Shown: one piece after another, positions 54,587 through 63,139 of the stretch
How positions within the stretch are numbered: position 1 is the first letter of the stretch
Layout: the number at the start of each line of letters is the position of its first letter
Assembly (NCBI GenBank): GCA_009922595.1
Contig: RFVC01000008.1
Span: 1 to 64,000, forward strand
Source of the DNA: Gammaproteobacteria bacterium
GTDB taxonomy: Bacteria > Pseudomonadota > Gammaproteobacteria > Pseudomonadales > Pseudohongiellaceae
Reading direction: 5' to 3'
DNA: 64,000 nt
Program-made: the position numbers and the translations under genes
The notes under the pieces: generated by a model
Database searches by the model: none
Told to the model about the DNA's origin: nothing
Seen by the model: only the letters and a program-made list of their open reading frames with translations

Positions 54587-55070
54587 GGACGGCGCCATTA
54601 CAGACAGTTCATGGCACACCGTTTCCAGTCAAACCGTCTACGAAGACGCCTTTGCCACCAAAGCAGAACAGCTACTCGTGCCTTTCAACATGTGGCAAGA
54701 ACATAAAGCAGAATTAAAGGCGTCAGATTTAGAGATTGGCGTCTGGCTGGACAGCGAGGATGACCCTTATGAACTGTCTCATGAGGTTGGTAACCTTCCA
54801 CTGATTGCCGTCAACTTTCCTATTTTTCGTGATGGCAGAGCCTTTTCTAGTGCGGCTATCCTAAGGCAGCGCCTGGGCTATACAGGTGAGTTAAGAGCCA
54901 TAGGGGATGTGTTGTGCGACCAGGCCTTTTACATGAAAAAATGCGGCATCAACAGTTTTGAATTGCCTGATTCAGGCGATGCCGATGATTTTATTCGCGC
55001 CTTAAGTGACTTTACGGATTCATACCAGAGCACGGTTGAAATTCCAGATCCGCTGTTCAGGCGACGCTAA
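54570..55070 (+). CDS. DUF934 protein partnered with sulfite reductase
   Basis: This 166-residue cytoplasmic DUF934 protein starts at ATG 54570, inside the last codons of cysI, giving MPKLIKDGAI. It has the family words VGVWLDSEDDPYEL-like (IGVWLDSEDDPYEL), FPIFRDGRAFSSAAILRQRLGYTGELRAIGDVL (shown in parts: FPIFRDGRAFSS and GELRAIGDVL), and QAFYMKKCGINSFEL. DUF934 genes follow Pseudomonas-type cysI in many proteobacteria, and a role in electron supply or assembly of sulfite reductase has been assumed. The real biochemical function is not known. The overlap implies coupled translation. Confidence 0.85.
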   Translation: MPKLIKDGAITDSSWHTVSSQTVYEDAFATKAEQLLVPFNMWQEHKAELKASDLEIGVWLDSEDDPYELSHEVGNLPLIAVNFPIFRDGRAFSSAAILRQRLGYTGELRAIGDVLCDQAFYMKKCGINSFELPDSGDADDFIRALSDFTDSYQSTVEIPDPLFRRR

Positions 55071-55081
55071 GCGTCTAACTC

Positions 55082-56140
55082 TCAGCTAATCAGCTCGTCC
55101 TTGTTTCCTGAGCGCTGTAGCCAGCGCATAAGAATATTATCGAGCGCTCCCTCCAGCACAGACCCGAGCTTGTCAGTAATCTTCTTTTTCTTTTCGTAAG
55201 CTACTTCGTAAACCTCGGCGTTGTCACAGGCTGCCGCGATATATTCATCACTGGTGCCCGTCTCATCCACAAGTCCTAGTTCCCTGGCGCGGCTTCCAAG
55301 CCAGGTTTCACCTGTAGCCAGTTTATCTATGGCCATATCAGGCCTGGATGTTCTGACAAAATCCTTAAATAGTGTATGCACTTCCTGGATATCTTCTTCC
55401 ATTTTCTCCCTGTCCTTCTTGGTATTTTCACCAAACATGGTCAAGGTGCGCTTGTATTCACCCGCCGTCACCATTTCATAATCAACATGCTTATCCTTGA
55501 GCAGCCTATTGAAATTTGGCATCTGGACGAGCACACCGATTGAGCCGATATAGGCAAAGGGGGCCGCGATAAGTTTATTGGCAACACAGGCCATCATGTA
55601 ACCGCCACTGGCAGCCACCTTGTCCACACAAATCGTTAGCGGTATTTCCCTGCTCCTGATTCGCTGTAACTGGGATGCCGCTAATCCATAGGCATGAACC
55701 ATGCCTCCCGGGCTTTCCAGTCTGAGCATAACCTCGTCTTTCTCCGGCTTGGCCATGGTCAGTACTGCTGTAATAGCCTTGCGCAACTCATCAACCTGGC
55801 TAGCTTTAGGGTCACCATCGAAATTCAGAACAAAAATTCTTTTCTTGGCATCGCCTTCCTTGCCTAATGATTTCTTTTTCGCTTTTTTTTCCTTCTTAGC
55901 TTTCTTTTTTTCTTCCTTGTGAACTTTTTTGAGAGTGTGTTCGTCTTCTACAGCCTTAACAATCTCATCCTTGAGGTCATTAATTTCCTTATTGAGATGA
56001 GTAATAATGATACTGCCCTTATCCTCGACTCTCTGCTTCATTGTATTGGCAACCGCTGTCGCCATGATAATTATGATAGCAATGACAATCGTGACGGTCT
56101 TTGCAAGAAACAGACCGTATTCAGCTAGAAATTCGACCAT
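55082..56140 (-). CDS. sohB: Inner-membrane S49 protease SohB
   Basis: SohB is a membrane-anchored serine protease related to signal peptide peptidase A. The 352-residue protein has an N-terminal membrane segment (about 8-30), a charged linker, and an S49 domain with catalytic Ser178 (VAASGGYM) and Lys230 (GEYKRTL). The linker at about 71-101 is extraordinarily rich in lysine, with words such as EEKKKAKKEKKAKKK. This is longer and more basic than I would expect from E. coli SohB. It converges on the DUF934 gene with an 11-base gap and is followed upstream by the terminator of the transporter gene. Confidence 0.92.
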   Translation of the reverse strand: MVEFLAEYGLFLAKTVTIVIAIIIIMATAVANTMKQRVEDKGSIIITHLNKEINDLKDEIVKAVEDEHTLKKVHKEEKKKAKKEKKAKKKSLGKEGDAKKRIFVLNFDGDPKASQVDELRKAITAVLTMAKPEKDEVMLRLESPGGMVHAYGLAASQLQRIRSREIPLTICVDKVAASGGYMMACVANKLIAAPFAYIGSIGVLVQMPNFNRLLKDKHVDYEMVTAGEYKRTLTMFGENTKKDREKMEEDIQEVHTLFKDFVRTSRPDMAIDKLATGETWLGSRARELGLVDETGTSDEYIAAACDNAEVYEVAYEKKKKITDKLGSVLEGALDNILMRWLQRSGNKDELIS

Positions 56141-56214
56141 GATTACTCCAAAAACGTAAAACTACGATGCAGAAAGATAGTTATTCTAAAAACTAAGATA
56201 AAGACATCTATAAA

Positions 56215-56249
56215 AAAACGGGGGCTGAGCTCTAACAGTCCCCCGTTTT
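56215..56249 (-). terminator. Rho-independent terminator after the ArsB/NhaD transporter gene
   Basis: On the minus strand a hairpin with arms AAAACGGGGG and CCCCCGTTTT, extended by a further CTG/CAG with one bulged base, is followed by a run of T residues (GTTTTTTTA). It begins 17 bases after the transporter stop codon. This is the clearest intrinsic terminator in the window. It separates the transporter from sohB. Confidence 0.85.
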
Positions 56250-56265
56250 CGCAAACAATGCAAAT

Positions 56266-57654
56266 TTAATGGGCTGCTGCTTCTGTTACGTTTTCAATTC
56301 CACCAGACATTGCAGTAATGCCATCAGGGTTGGAATAGAAATCGAAGAATAACGTCATTATGATAGAGCAGATAATTAAAGTTAGGATCATGATTGGAGA
56401 TCCTTTTTTGATCCATAGTCCAGGTGTTATGGCCAGCTCGGGTCGACCTTCATCCTTAGCAAGTTTCTCAGAAATTGTAACAATAAAAACGTTTGCTGTA
56501 GATCCGAGGTGACTACCGTTTCCTCCCATACCTACACCGGCAGCCAGGGCCCACCACAGTGCATTAACATTAACGCCCTGCTGCTCTAGGCCAATGATTA
56601 TTGGAATCATTGCCGCTGTGAATGGAATATTGTCTATAAAGGCTGAGAGAAATGCCGCTACCCACATCAGTAGAATGCATGCTACAAGCAAGTCTTCCTG
56701 AACAAACGGCAGTATGAACTGACCAATGTACTCCAGAAATTTGCTGTGCTCTACGCCACCAACGATGATGAATAGAGCCATGAAAAATACCAATAAAGTT
56801 AATTCAATTTCAGCAAAGTGATCATCCATATCAACGTCTTTACCGAAGAACACCAACAAGGTAAGGCCTAATCCTGCAACAAACCAAGCCTCCCAATGGA
56901 ATTGTCTGTGTAAAACAAAACCTACAACCATTATGCCAAGAACTGCTAAGGCCACCTTCCAGGTGTAAGGATCTTTAAGTTCCTCTTGCTGACTGAAGTC
57001 CTGCAGGACAGGCTTTTCGGCTAATTCTTTCTTGAATATTACTTTCAGAAAAAACAACGTGGCAATCCAAGCCACAAAGACAATTCCACCCATGTGGTAG
57101 AAGAAGGTATTAAAATCGATGCCAGCAGCAGACCCTATCATTAAGTTTGGTGGATCGCCTACCAAAGTGGCTACTCCACCTGTGTCTGACAGTAGTGCTG
57201 CAGCAAGCAAGTAGGGAATCGGATTAACTTGCATTGAACGTGCTATTAGAATTATGAGCGGTCCAAAGATAACTACAGTCGTAACATTATCAAGGAGTAG
57301 AGAAAGCACGGTAACCAACGTGCCCATCATTGCCATTAGTAGGAATAATTTACCCTTACTTAAATCAGCAATTTTGTAAGCGAGCATCTGGAAACCGCCC
57401 GTAGGAATCATGATGGCGACAACAGTCATCATGGCGCCGAGCAAGAAAATAACATTCCAGTCGATAGACTCAATAGCCAATTCGGGACTATAAAAGCCAA
57501 AATACTGCCCCGCCAGAACCATTGCGCCGGCCCCACCAAGTGCAAATTTAGCACGGTGAAAACCGTGGACACCCTCCGTAAAAATGCCAATGAAGGTTAA
57601 AACCAAAATAATACCGGATACCATCATGGGTGTATCCATAACGAGCATTTCCAT
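56266..57654 (-). CDS. ArsB/NhaD-family ion transporter (probable Na+/H+ antiporter)
   Basis: This 462-residue inner-membrane protein of the ion-transporter superfamily has about 11-13 helices in two homologous halves. The signature parts are LSLLLDNVTTVVIFGPL (about 115-131), SDTGGVATLVGDPPNLMIGSAAGI, and the second-half AFLSAFIDNIPFTAAMIP and GVGMGGNGSHLGSTANV. These match the NhaD/P-protein group of Na+/H+ antiporters and also arsenite permease ArsB relatives. No ars genes are near, so an Na+/H+ role is more likely but is an inference. An AAGGA lies six bases before the ATG. A possible FNR box lies about 90 bases upstream. Confidence 0.8.
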   Translation of the reverse strand: MEMLVMDTPMMVSGIILVLTFIGIFTEGVHGFHRAKFALGGAGAMVLAGQYFGFYSPELAIESIDWNVIFLLGAMMTVVAIMIPTGGFQMLAYKIADLSKGKLFLLMAMMGTLVTVLSLLLDNVTTVVIFGPLIILIARSMQVNPIPYLLAAALLSDTGGVATLVGDPPNLMIGSAAGIDFNTFFYHMGGIVFVAWIATLFFLKVIFKKELAEKPVLQDFSQQEELKDPYTWKVALAVLGIMVVGFVLHRQFHWEAWFVAGLGLTLLVFFGKDVDMDDHFAEIELTLLVFFMALFIIVGGVEHSKFLEYIGQFILPFVQEDLLVACILLMWVAAFLSAFIDNIPFTAAMIPIIIGLEQQGVNVNALWWALAAGVGMGGNGSHLGSTANVFIVTISEKLAKDEGRPELAITPGLWIKKGSPIMILTLIICSIIMTLFFDFYSNPDGITAMSGGIENVTEAAAH

Positions 57655-57744
57655 AGGAGTTCCTTAAGATTTATTTTTAGTAAAATTAATTATTGAGAAA
57701 CAAGGGTTTATAATTTTTGTTGACTCCAAATTATATTCACGGCG

Positions 57745-57758
57745 CTGATTTACATCAA
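57745..57758. promoter_or_regulatory. FNR/ANR-like site upstream of the NhaD-type gene
   Basis: CTGATTTACATCAA agrees with TTGAT-N4-ATCAA in nine of ten positions. It lies about 90 bases upstream of the transporter start and just behind dnaQ. An oxygen-sensing regulator of the FNR/ANR/Crp type could bind here, but a single match of this size occurs by chance fairly often. Confidence 0.3.
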
Positions 57759-57780
57759 GAAAATATATTTCTTGAATAGA

Positions 57781-58488
57781 CTAATTTTTTAGCCAGATAC
57801 AACCAGATTCAGATTTATTTTGAATCTCCTGAAGTCTGGCTTCATGAGCGGCCAGCTCATCATCTGAGGGTCTGATTACAGGCAGTGGTTTTCGGTCTGC
57901 TGCCAGCCTATTAATAGCTGACTGGCTATTTTCCAGGGCCGATTCCTCGTAGCCTAAAGAGAAACTAGACTGCCCCCCTGTCATCATCAGGTATACGTCA
58001 GCGAGTATTTCGGCATCAAGCAGGGCGCCATGTTGTTCGCGCTGAGTATTGTCAACCATATAGCGTTTACAGAGCGCATCGAGGTTATTTTTCTGGCCCG
58101 GATGCTTCTTGCGAGCCATGACTAGTGAATCAAGCACCGAGCAATACTCACTCATGGGCATATACCCTTTTTTCAATGCTTTTAATTCGTGATCAAGGAA
58201 GCCGATATCAAAAGGCGCGTTATGAATCACCAGCTCTGCCCCGTCCACAAAAGTGATGAAGCTTTCGGCAATATCCTTAAACAGGGGTTTATCGGCAAGA
58301 AACTCATTGGTGATGCCATGAACTTCAAGAGCGGCAGCCTCGATTTCACGCTGCGGATTGATATACACGTGCAGATGATTCCCTGTGAGCTTGCGATTAA
58401 CTAATTCCACGCAGCCGATTTCAATAATCTTGTGCCCCTGCGCAGGGTCAAGCCCGGTGGTTTCTGTATCTAGTACGATCTGTCTCAT
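57781..58488 (-). CDS. dnaQ: DNA polymerase III epsilon subunit, 3'-5' exonuclease DnaQ
   Basis: DnaQ is the proofreading subunit of the replicative polymerase. The 235-residue protein has ExoI DTETTGLD (Asp7, Glu9), ExoII NAPFDIGFLDHE, and ExoIII HGALLDAEILADVY, with the catalytic acidic and histidine residues in place. The C-terminal portion that binds the alpha subunit is divergent, as usual. It lies two bases after rnhA; the dnaQ-rnhA adjacency is standard, but here the two genes run in the same direction and in the order gloB-side methyltransferase, rnhA, dnaQ, as in Pseudomonas. Confidence 0.95.
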   Translation of the reverse strand: MRQIVLDTETTGLDPAQGHKIIEIGCVELVNRKLTGNHLHVYINPQREIEAAALEVHGITNEFLADKPLFKDIAESFITFVDGAELVIHNAPFDIGFLDHELKALKKGYMPMSEYCSVLDSLVMARKKHPGQKNNLDALCKRYMVDNTQREQHGALLDAEILADVYLMMTGGQSSFSLGYEESALENSQSAINRLAADRKPLPVIRPSDDELAAHEARLQEIQNKSESGCIWLKN

Positions 58489-58491
58489 AGA

Positions 58492-58929
58492 CTACAACTC
58501 ATCAATTCCACGGTTGGCTAACTGATCAGCCAATTCATTTTCGGGATGGCCGCTGTGCCCTTTTACCCAGTGCCATTTGATATCGAAGGGCTGCACCAGC
58601 TCATCCAATCGCTGCCATAAGTCGGCATTTAGAACCGGTTTCTTGCTGGCGTTGCGCCACCCTCTCTTTTTCCAGCCTTCAATCCACTCGGTGATTCCCT
58701 GGAGAACATACTTGGAGTCCGTCGTGATATCGATGGGCCACTTGTTACCTTTCAGGCATTCCAGCGCCTTAATAACAGCCGTCAGCTCCATACGGTTATT
58801 AGTTGTGGAAGTCTCACCACCATGGAGTGTTTTTTCCTTTTCGCCGTATCGCATCACGGCGCCCCACCCGCCGGGACCCGGATTGCCGCGGCACGCCCCA
58901 TCGGTAAATATCTGCACCTTATCGCTCAT
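58492..58929 (-). CDS. rnhA: Ribonuclease HI
   Basis: RNase HI cleaves the RNA strand of RNA-DNA hybrids. The 145-residue protein has the four catalytic carboxylates Asp10 ([11 protein letters not shown]), Glu48 (NRMELTAV), Asp71 (TTDSKYV) and Asp135 (ENELADQLA), and the conserved histidine of [11 protein letters not shown]. The length is typical of short bacterial RNase HI (E. coli 155). It lies eight bases after the methyltransferase gene and two before dnaQ. Confidence 0.96.
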   Translation of the reverse strand: MSDKVQIFTDGACRGNPGPGGWGAVMRYGEKEKTLHGGETSTTNNRMELTAVIKALECLKGNKWPIDITTDSKYVLQGITEWIEGWKKRGWRNASKKPVLNADLWQRLDELVQPFDIKWHWVKGHSGHPENELADQLANRGIDEL

Positions 58930-58937
58930 CGTCGCTG

Positions 58938-59747
58938 CTACTGCTCTTCGTTACTACCGGCGTTGAGTTCCCTTGAGACTCTTGTGATGTTTTCAGCGAT
59001 TGGAAGCCCAACATGTGTACTAGTTATGTATCGCCAAGGGGTCTGGATAGGGGTCAGTGGCAGCACCTGCTTTTTCGCTGAGATCATATAGACACCGCCA
59101 GTCGGCCAGTTAACATGTTTCGCTGCACTCTCCAGCAGACCTGAATATCTGATCACAGCCGGCGAATTTATCGGTAAGGCATAAGCAGCATATCTTACCT
59201 GCTCAACCTGGAAGTCCAGCAGCTTGAGCCAGTCTTTTACTCGGCTGGTGCTCAGTAACCTGCCCTGCCAGGGACTTTTCTTGCGTCCTGGCATGCGTGT
59301 CCTGATGCCCCAAATACTGTAAGGATTGAAACCCAGGACAACCACGCAGCCTCCCGCGATAAGAACGCGCGAAACCTCTCTGAGCAGCTGGTGTTGGTAT
59401 TCTGCGAAATCGAGGGAGTGATGAAGCAGGACCAGGTCAACAGAATCATTAGCCAACGGTAGAGCCTCACCCCTGGCAACGATGCCAGACTCTTCCTTAC
59501 CCGGCTCTCGAATGACTGTAAACTTGTGACCGATAGGGCTACTGCCTGTCATATCCAAGTTAGAGCAACCGATTTGCAAAAGGTGATAACCAAAGCGTCT
59601 GGACAGGCAGTCCTCTAGGAGGTCTTTTTCATCATCAAGTACATACTGGCCAAGCGCTGTTTCATACCATTTCTGCATGGCACCGCAAAATCCTGGTGTT
59701 TCCAGGCTGTCCCTTGGGCGGTTGGCAAAAAATTTTTTAATTGGCAT
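58938..59747 (-). CDS. SAM-dependent methyltransferase of unknown substrate
   Basis: This 269-residue class I methyltransferase has [10 protein letters not shown] as motif I, a long insert, then [24 protein letters not shown] (seen as [13 protein letters not shown] and HHSLDF) as motif II-III region, and a [27 protein letters not shown] segment that resembles the ubiE-like group (parts: [11 protein letters not shown] and GFNPYSIWG). The substrate is not known. I chose ATG 59747 rather than TTG 59768. The gene is located between gloB and rnhA in many gammaproteobacteria, a link noted but not explained. Confidence 0.85.
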   Translation of the reverse strand: MPIKKFFANRPRDSLETPGFCGAMQKWYETALGQYVLDDEKDLLEDCLSRRFGYHLLQIGCSNLDMTGSSPIGHKFTVIREPGKEESGIVARGEALPLANDSVDLVLLHHSLDFAEYQHQLLREVSRVLIAGGCVVVLGFNPYSIWGIRTRMPGRKKSPWQGRLLSTSRVKDWLKLLDFQVEQVRYAAYALPINSPAVIRYSGLLESAAKHVNWPTGGVYMISAKKQVLPLTPIQTPWRYITSTHVGLPIAENITRVSRELNAGSNEEQ

Positions 59748-59837
59748 GAAGGCTACGTGACCAGGCAATTTTTTGTATCATACCGGAGTCGTTAGTTTCA
59801 TGCGATATAGCTATCTCTCAGAATTTCGGAGTTCCAC

Positions 59838-60620
59838 ATGCTTGAAGTCTCTCCAATCAGGGCATTTTACGATAACTACTTCTGGCTGTTCAGAGAGAAA
59901 ACCAGCCATGAATGCGGTATCGTTGATCCGGGTGATGCCGGGCCGGTGATCAGTTACCTGGAAGCCAACGACCTCGAACTAAGCGTTATCCTCATTACAC
60001 ATCATCACGCAGACCATACCGGCGGGATCAGTGCGTTACGGGAACGATTTGATATGCCTGTCTACGGGCCTGAGTCACCTAATATTCCCGAGATAACTTA
60101 TCCCATGCGTGACGGCGACATAATAGATGTGCTTGATACTACATTCCGAATCATCGAAATACCCGGGCATACCTTGGACCATATCGCGTATCACGCTGAT
60201 GGGCTAAATGGGCAGGACGCCATACTTTTTTGCGGAGACACGTTATTTGCCGGCGGCTGTGGCAGAGTTTTTGAAGGTACTCATGCCATGATGCATCAAT
60301 CACTGAAAAAACTGGCGGACTTAGCTGGAGAAACCAAGGTTTTTTGCGCTCATGAATACACGATGGCTAACCTGGCTTTTGCTAATGCTGTGACCCCTGA
60401 GAGCTCTACACTAAAGCAGAGAATGGAAGTCGAGCAGGAAAGGCGCAACCGGGACATCCCAACGGTGCCTACGAGCATTCGCATCGAATTGGAAACCAAC
60501 CCATTTCTGCGTTGTAGTGAAAAAGAAATAATTGAGGCCGCATCAGCTTATTCAGGCAAAGCATTAAACTCTGCAGAGGATGTGTTTGCCGTCATCAGAA
60601 GCTGGAAGGACAATTTCTAG
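59838..60620 (+). CDS. gloB: Hydroxyacylglutathione hydrolase (glyoxalase II) GloB
   Basis: GloB hydrolyses S-lactoylglutathione to lactate and glutathione, the second step of methylglyoxal detoxification. The metallo-beta-lactamase fold binds two metal ions by the THHHADH motif (His55, His57, Asp59, His60), with further ligands in GHTLDH, FCGDTLF and CAHEYT. The 260 residues match the family (E. coli 251). It is divergent from the methyltransferase gene, with its stop overlapping the ABC transporter stop (convergent). Confidence 0.95.
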   Translation: MLEVSPIRAFYDNYFWLFREKTSHECGIVDPGDAGPVISYLEANDLELSVILITHHHADHTGGISALRERFDMPVYGPESPNIPEITYPMRDGDIIDVLDTTFRIIEIPGHTLDHIAYHADGLNGQDAILFCGDTLFAGGCGRVFEGTHAMMHQSLKKLADLAGETKVFCAHEYTMANLAFANAVTPESSTLKQRMEVEQERRNRDIPTVPTSIRIELETNPFLRCSEKEIIEAASAYSGKALNSAEDVFAVIRSWKDNF

Positions 60621-62236
60621 AAGTCGCCAGTGCTCTGAACCTGCTCGGTCGACAAGAGTGTTTTACCGGGAATCGCATTTAACAAAGACCGTGTATATTC
60701 CTGCGAAGGATTATCAAAAACGTCTTCGACTGAGCCTGTCTCTACAAGCTTACCATCATGCATCACTACTATTCTGTCAGACAGATAACGCACTACGCCA
60801 AGGTCGTGTGATATAAACAGCATAGTCAAGTGATACTCTTCAACCAGTTTCAGCAGTAGATCAAGAATCTGCGCCTGGATAGTCACATCAAGTGCCGAGA
60901 CCGGCTCGTCAGCAACGATGAAAGAGGGTTTTGTCGCAATGGCGCGGCCGATGGCAATACGCTGGCGTTGACCTCCGGAAAATTCATGCGGATAACGTAA
61001 CACGCTCTCCCGGGCGAGCCCGACCGAATCCATCAGGGCAAACACAGTTTCATCCAGTTCTTTTTTGCTGCAAATACGGTGCAGAAGAAGCGGTTCTGCC
61101 AGCGTGTCATAAACCGTCATCCTGGGATTCAAACTTGCGTAAGGGTCCTGGAAAATCATTTGCACCTGGCGTCGTAAAGGCTTCATCTGTGATGAGGAAT
61201 AATGACTGATATTTCTCCCGTCGTAGATCACTTTTCCACTAGAAGGTTCTAGTAAACGCAGGATCGTCCTTCCAAGCGTAGATTTGCCCGAACCGGACTC
61301 GCCCACCAGCCCCAGAATTTCCTCTTTCCTGATATCAATACTAACGTTTGAGACTGCCTTAATCGTTTCCAGCCCTTTTGCCCCGGCAAATTCAACACTA
61401 ACATCTTCAACCCTGATTAGTACCTCATCCGCGTCATACGAATGAATCTTTTGTTCAGAGGGAACGGCCGCGAGTAATTTTCTCGTGTATTCGTGCTGAG
61501 GCGCATTGAATATCGAGTCACAGTTTCCTTTTTCCACAAACACGCCCGACTGCATCACGGCAATTTCATCGGCAATATCTGACACAACACTAAGGTCGTG
61601 ACTAATAAATATCACGCCGATATTTCGTCTTTCCTGTAATTCCTTTAACAGTTTAAGGATCTGCGCCTGAACAGTGACATCGAGCGCTGTGGTAGGTTCA
61701 TCCGCAATGATAATTTCGGGTTCGGTAACCAGCGCCATGGCAATGACCACTCGCTGGCGCATTCCCCCTGAAAACTCAAAAGGCCAGGCATTCATTCTCT
61801 GGGCGGCATTCTTGATACCAACCTCTTCCAGTATTTCTATGCCTTTTTGCCAGGCCTGTTTCTTGTCCATACCGAAATGCTGACGCAGTGGCTCAATAAG
61901 CTGATCACCGATTTTGAGGAAAGGGTTCAAGGTAGTCATAGGATCCTGAAAAATAATGGAGATCCCTTTTCCGCGCACTTTGCGTAGTTCTTTTTCCGAG
62001 AGAGACAACAAATCCTGCCCCTGGAACATTACCTGGCCCGACTCGAATCTCCCCGGCGGCATTGGCACCAGCCCGAGTATGCTGTAGCAGGCAACTGATT
62101 TACCTGAACCGGATTCGCCGATAATGGCAAACGTCTTGCCAGCCTCAACATTAAAACTGATACCGTCAACGGCCCTGACGATACCGTTACGGGTGTGGAA
62201 ATGGACTGAAAGATTATCAACGCTAAGCAGCGACAT
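60617..62236 (-). CDS. Oligopeptide ABC transporter ATPase, fused OppD-OppF type
   Basis: This 539-residue protein contains two ABC ATPase domains in tandem, as in YejF and other fused OppDF-type proteins. The first domain has Walker A GESGSGKS (40-47) and LSGG-type signature FSGGMRQRV; the second has GESGSGKSTLG at about 312 and FSGGQRQRI. Both Walker B regions (IIADEPTTALD, IVADEPVSALD) are intact, so both sites should hydrolyse ATP. It lies eight bases after oppC. The peptide-binding protein gene is not within the window, so the substrate is unknown. Confidence 0.9.
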   Translation of the reverse strand: MSLLSVDNLSVHFHTRNGIVRAVDGISFNVEAGKTFAIIGESGSGKSVACYSILGLVPMPPGRFESGQVMFQGQDLLSLSEKELRKVRGKGISIIFQDPMTTLNPFLKIGDQLIEPLRQHFGMDKKQAWQKGIEILEEVGIKNAAQRMNAWPFEFSGGMRQRVVIAMALVTEPEIIIADEPTTALDVTVQAQILKLLKELQERRNIGVIFISHDLSVVSDIADEIAVMQSGVFVEKGNCDSIFNAPQHEYTRKLLAAVPSEQKIHSYDADEVLIRVEDVSVEFAGAKGLETIKAVSNVSIDIRKEEILGLVGESGSGKSTLGRTILRLLEPSSGKVIYDGRNISHYSSSQMKPLRRQVQMIFQDPYASLNPRMTVYDTLAEPLLLHRICSKKELDETVFALMDSVGLARESVLRYPHEFSGGQRQRIAIGRAIATKPSFIVADEPVSALDVTIQAQILDLLLKLVEEYHLTMLFISHDLGVVRYLSDRIVVMHDGKLVETGSVEDVFDNPSQEYTRSLLNAIPGKTLLSTEQVQSTGDF

Positions 62237-62244
62237 AGGGTTAC

Positions 62245-63135
62245 CTAATCCTTTGAAGCCTTGGGATCTAGGGCGTCACGCAGACCGTCACCCAGAAAAT
62301 TAAGCGCAAACAGTGTCAGAGTGAGTACCAGACCTGGAAAAATCAGCAGCCATGGGTACTCCTCCATCGTTTCAACACCATACGAAATCAAGACTCCCCA
62401 TGATGACTGCGGTGGCTGAATTCCCAACCCAAGAAAACTTAGAAAAGCTTCCAGTAACATAACATTAGGTATGGTCAAGGTTGTATAGACAATGACAGGG
62501 CCAAGTGCATTAGGAATAAGGTGCTTAATAATAATGGCTGCTGGAGAGAGTCCCAACGACATGGCGGCCTCGACGTACTCCTGCTGGCGAAGGCTTTGTA
62601 TCTGCCCGCGGACGATCCTGGCCATGACCAGCCATTCCACTGCGCCAATGGCAAGAAACAGCAGCAGAAGATTTCTTCCAAACACCACCATCAGCAAAAT
62701 AATAAAAATCATGTAAGGCAGCGCGTAAAAGATATCGACCAGCCGCATCATCACGTTATCGGTTTTACCCCCTGCATAACCGGCAATGGCACCGTAGGTA
62801 ACACCAATCACCAGGGCTACTGCTGTAGCAATAAAGCCGACCAGCAGGGACAACCTGCCGCCGTATAGAATGCGGGTCAGCATATCTCTGCCAAAGGTGT
62901 CAGTGCCTAGCCAGTGCTCGGCATTTGGAGGGACAGCGCCTAGGCGAAGATTCTGCTCCTCGTAGCCATAGGGGGCGATCCATGGCGTCAGCAGACAGAT
63001 GATGACCATGAAAATCAGGTAGACCATGCCGATCATGGCAAGTTTGTTCTGGCGCAGACGATAAAGTGCATCTTCCCAGAGAGAGGTTCCCCTGATTATG
63101 TTGTCCAACAATTCGCTGTGCTGAGTACTGTTCAT
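62245..63135 (-). CDS. oppC: Oligopeptide ABC transporter permease OppC
   Basis: This 296-residue inner-membrane permease of the Opp/Dpp family has an N-terminal helix (about 33-55), a periplasmic segment with the GTDTFGRDMLTRILYG motif, and five more helices. The EAA loop reads EYVEAAMSLGLSPAAIIIKHLIPN and the C-terminus GDGLRDALDPK is a family hallmark. I chose ATG 63135; the frame extends to 63189, but the additional residues overlap oppB and are not conserved. It follows oppB by four bases. Confidence 0.92.
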   Translation of the reverse strand: MNSTQHSELLDNIIRGTSLWEDALYRLRQNKLAMIGMVYLIFMVIICLLTPWIAPYGYEEQNLRLGAVPPNAEHWLGTDTFGRDMLTRILYGGRLSLLVGFIATAVALVIGVTYGAIAGYAGGKTDNVMMRLVDIFYALPYMIFIILLMVVFGRNLLLLFLAIGAVEWLVMARIVRGQIQSLRQQEYVEAAMSLGLSPAAIIIKHLIPNALGPVIVYTTLTIPNVMLLEAFLSFLGLGIQPPQSSWGVLISYGVETMEEYPWLLIFPGLVLTLTLFALNFLGDGLRDALDPKASKD

Positions 63136-63139
63136 GAAT

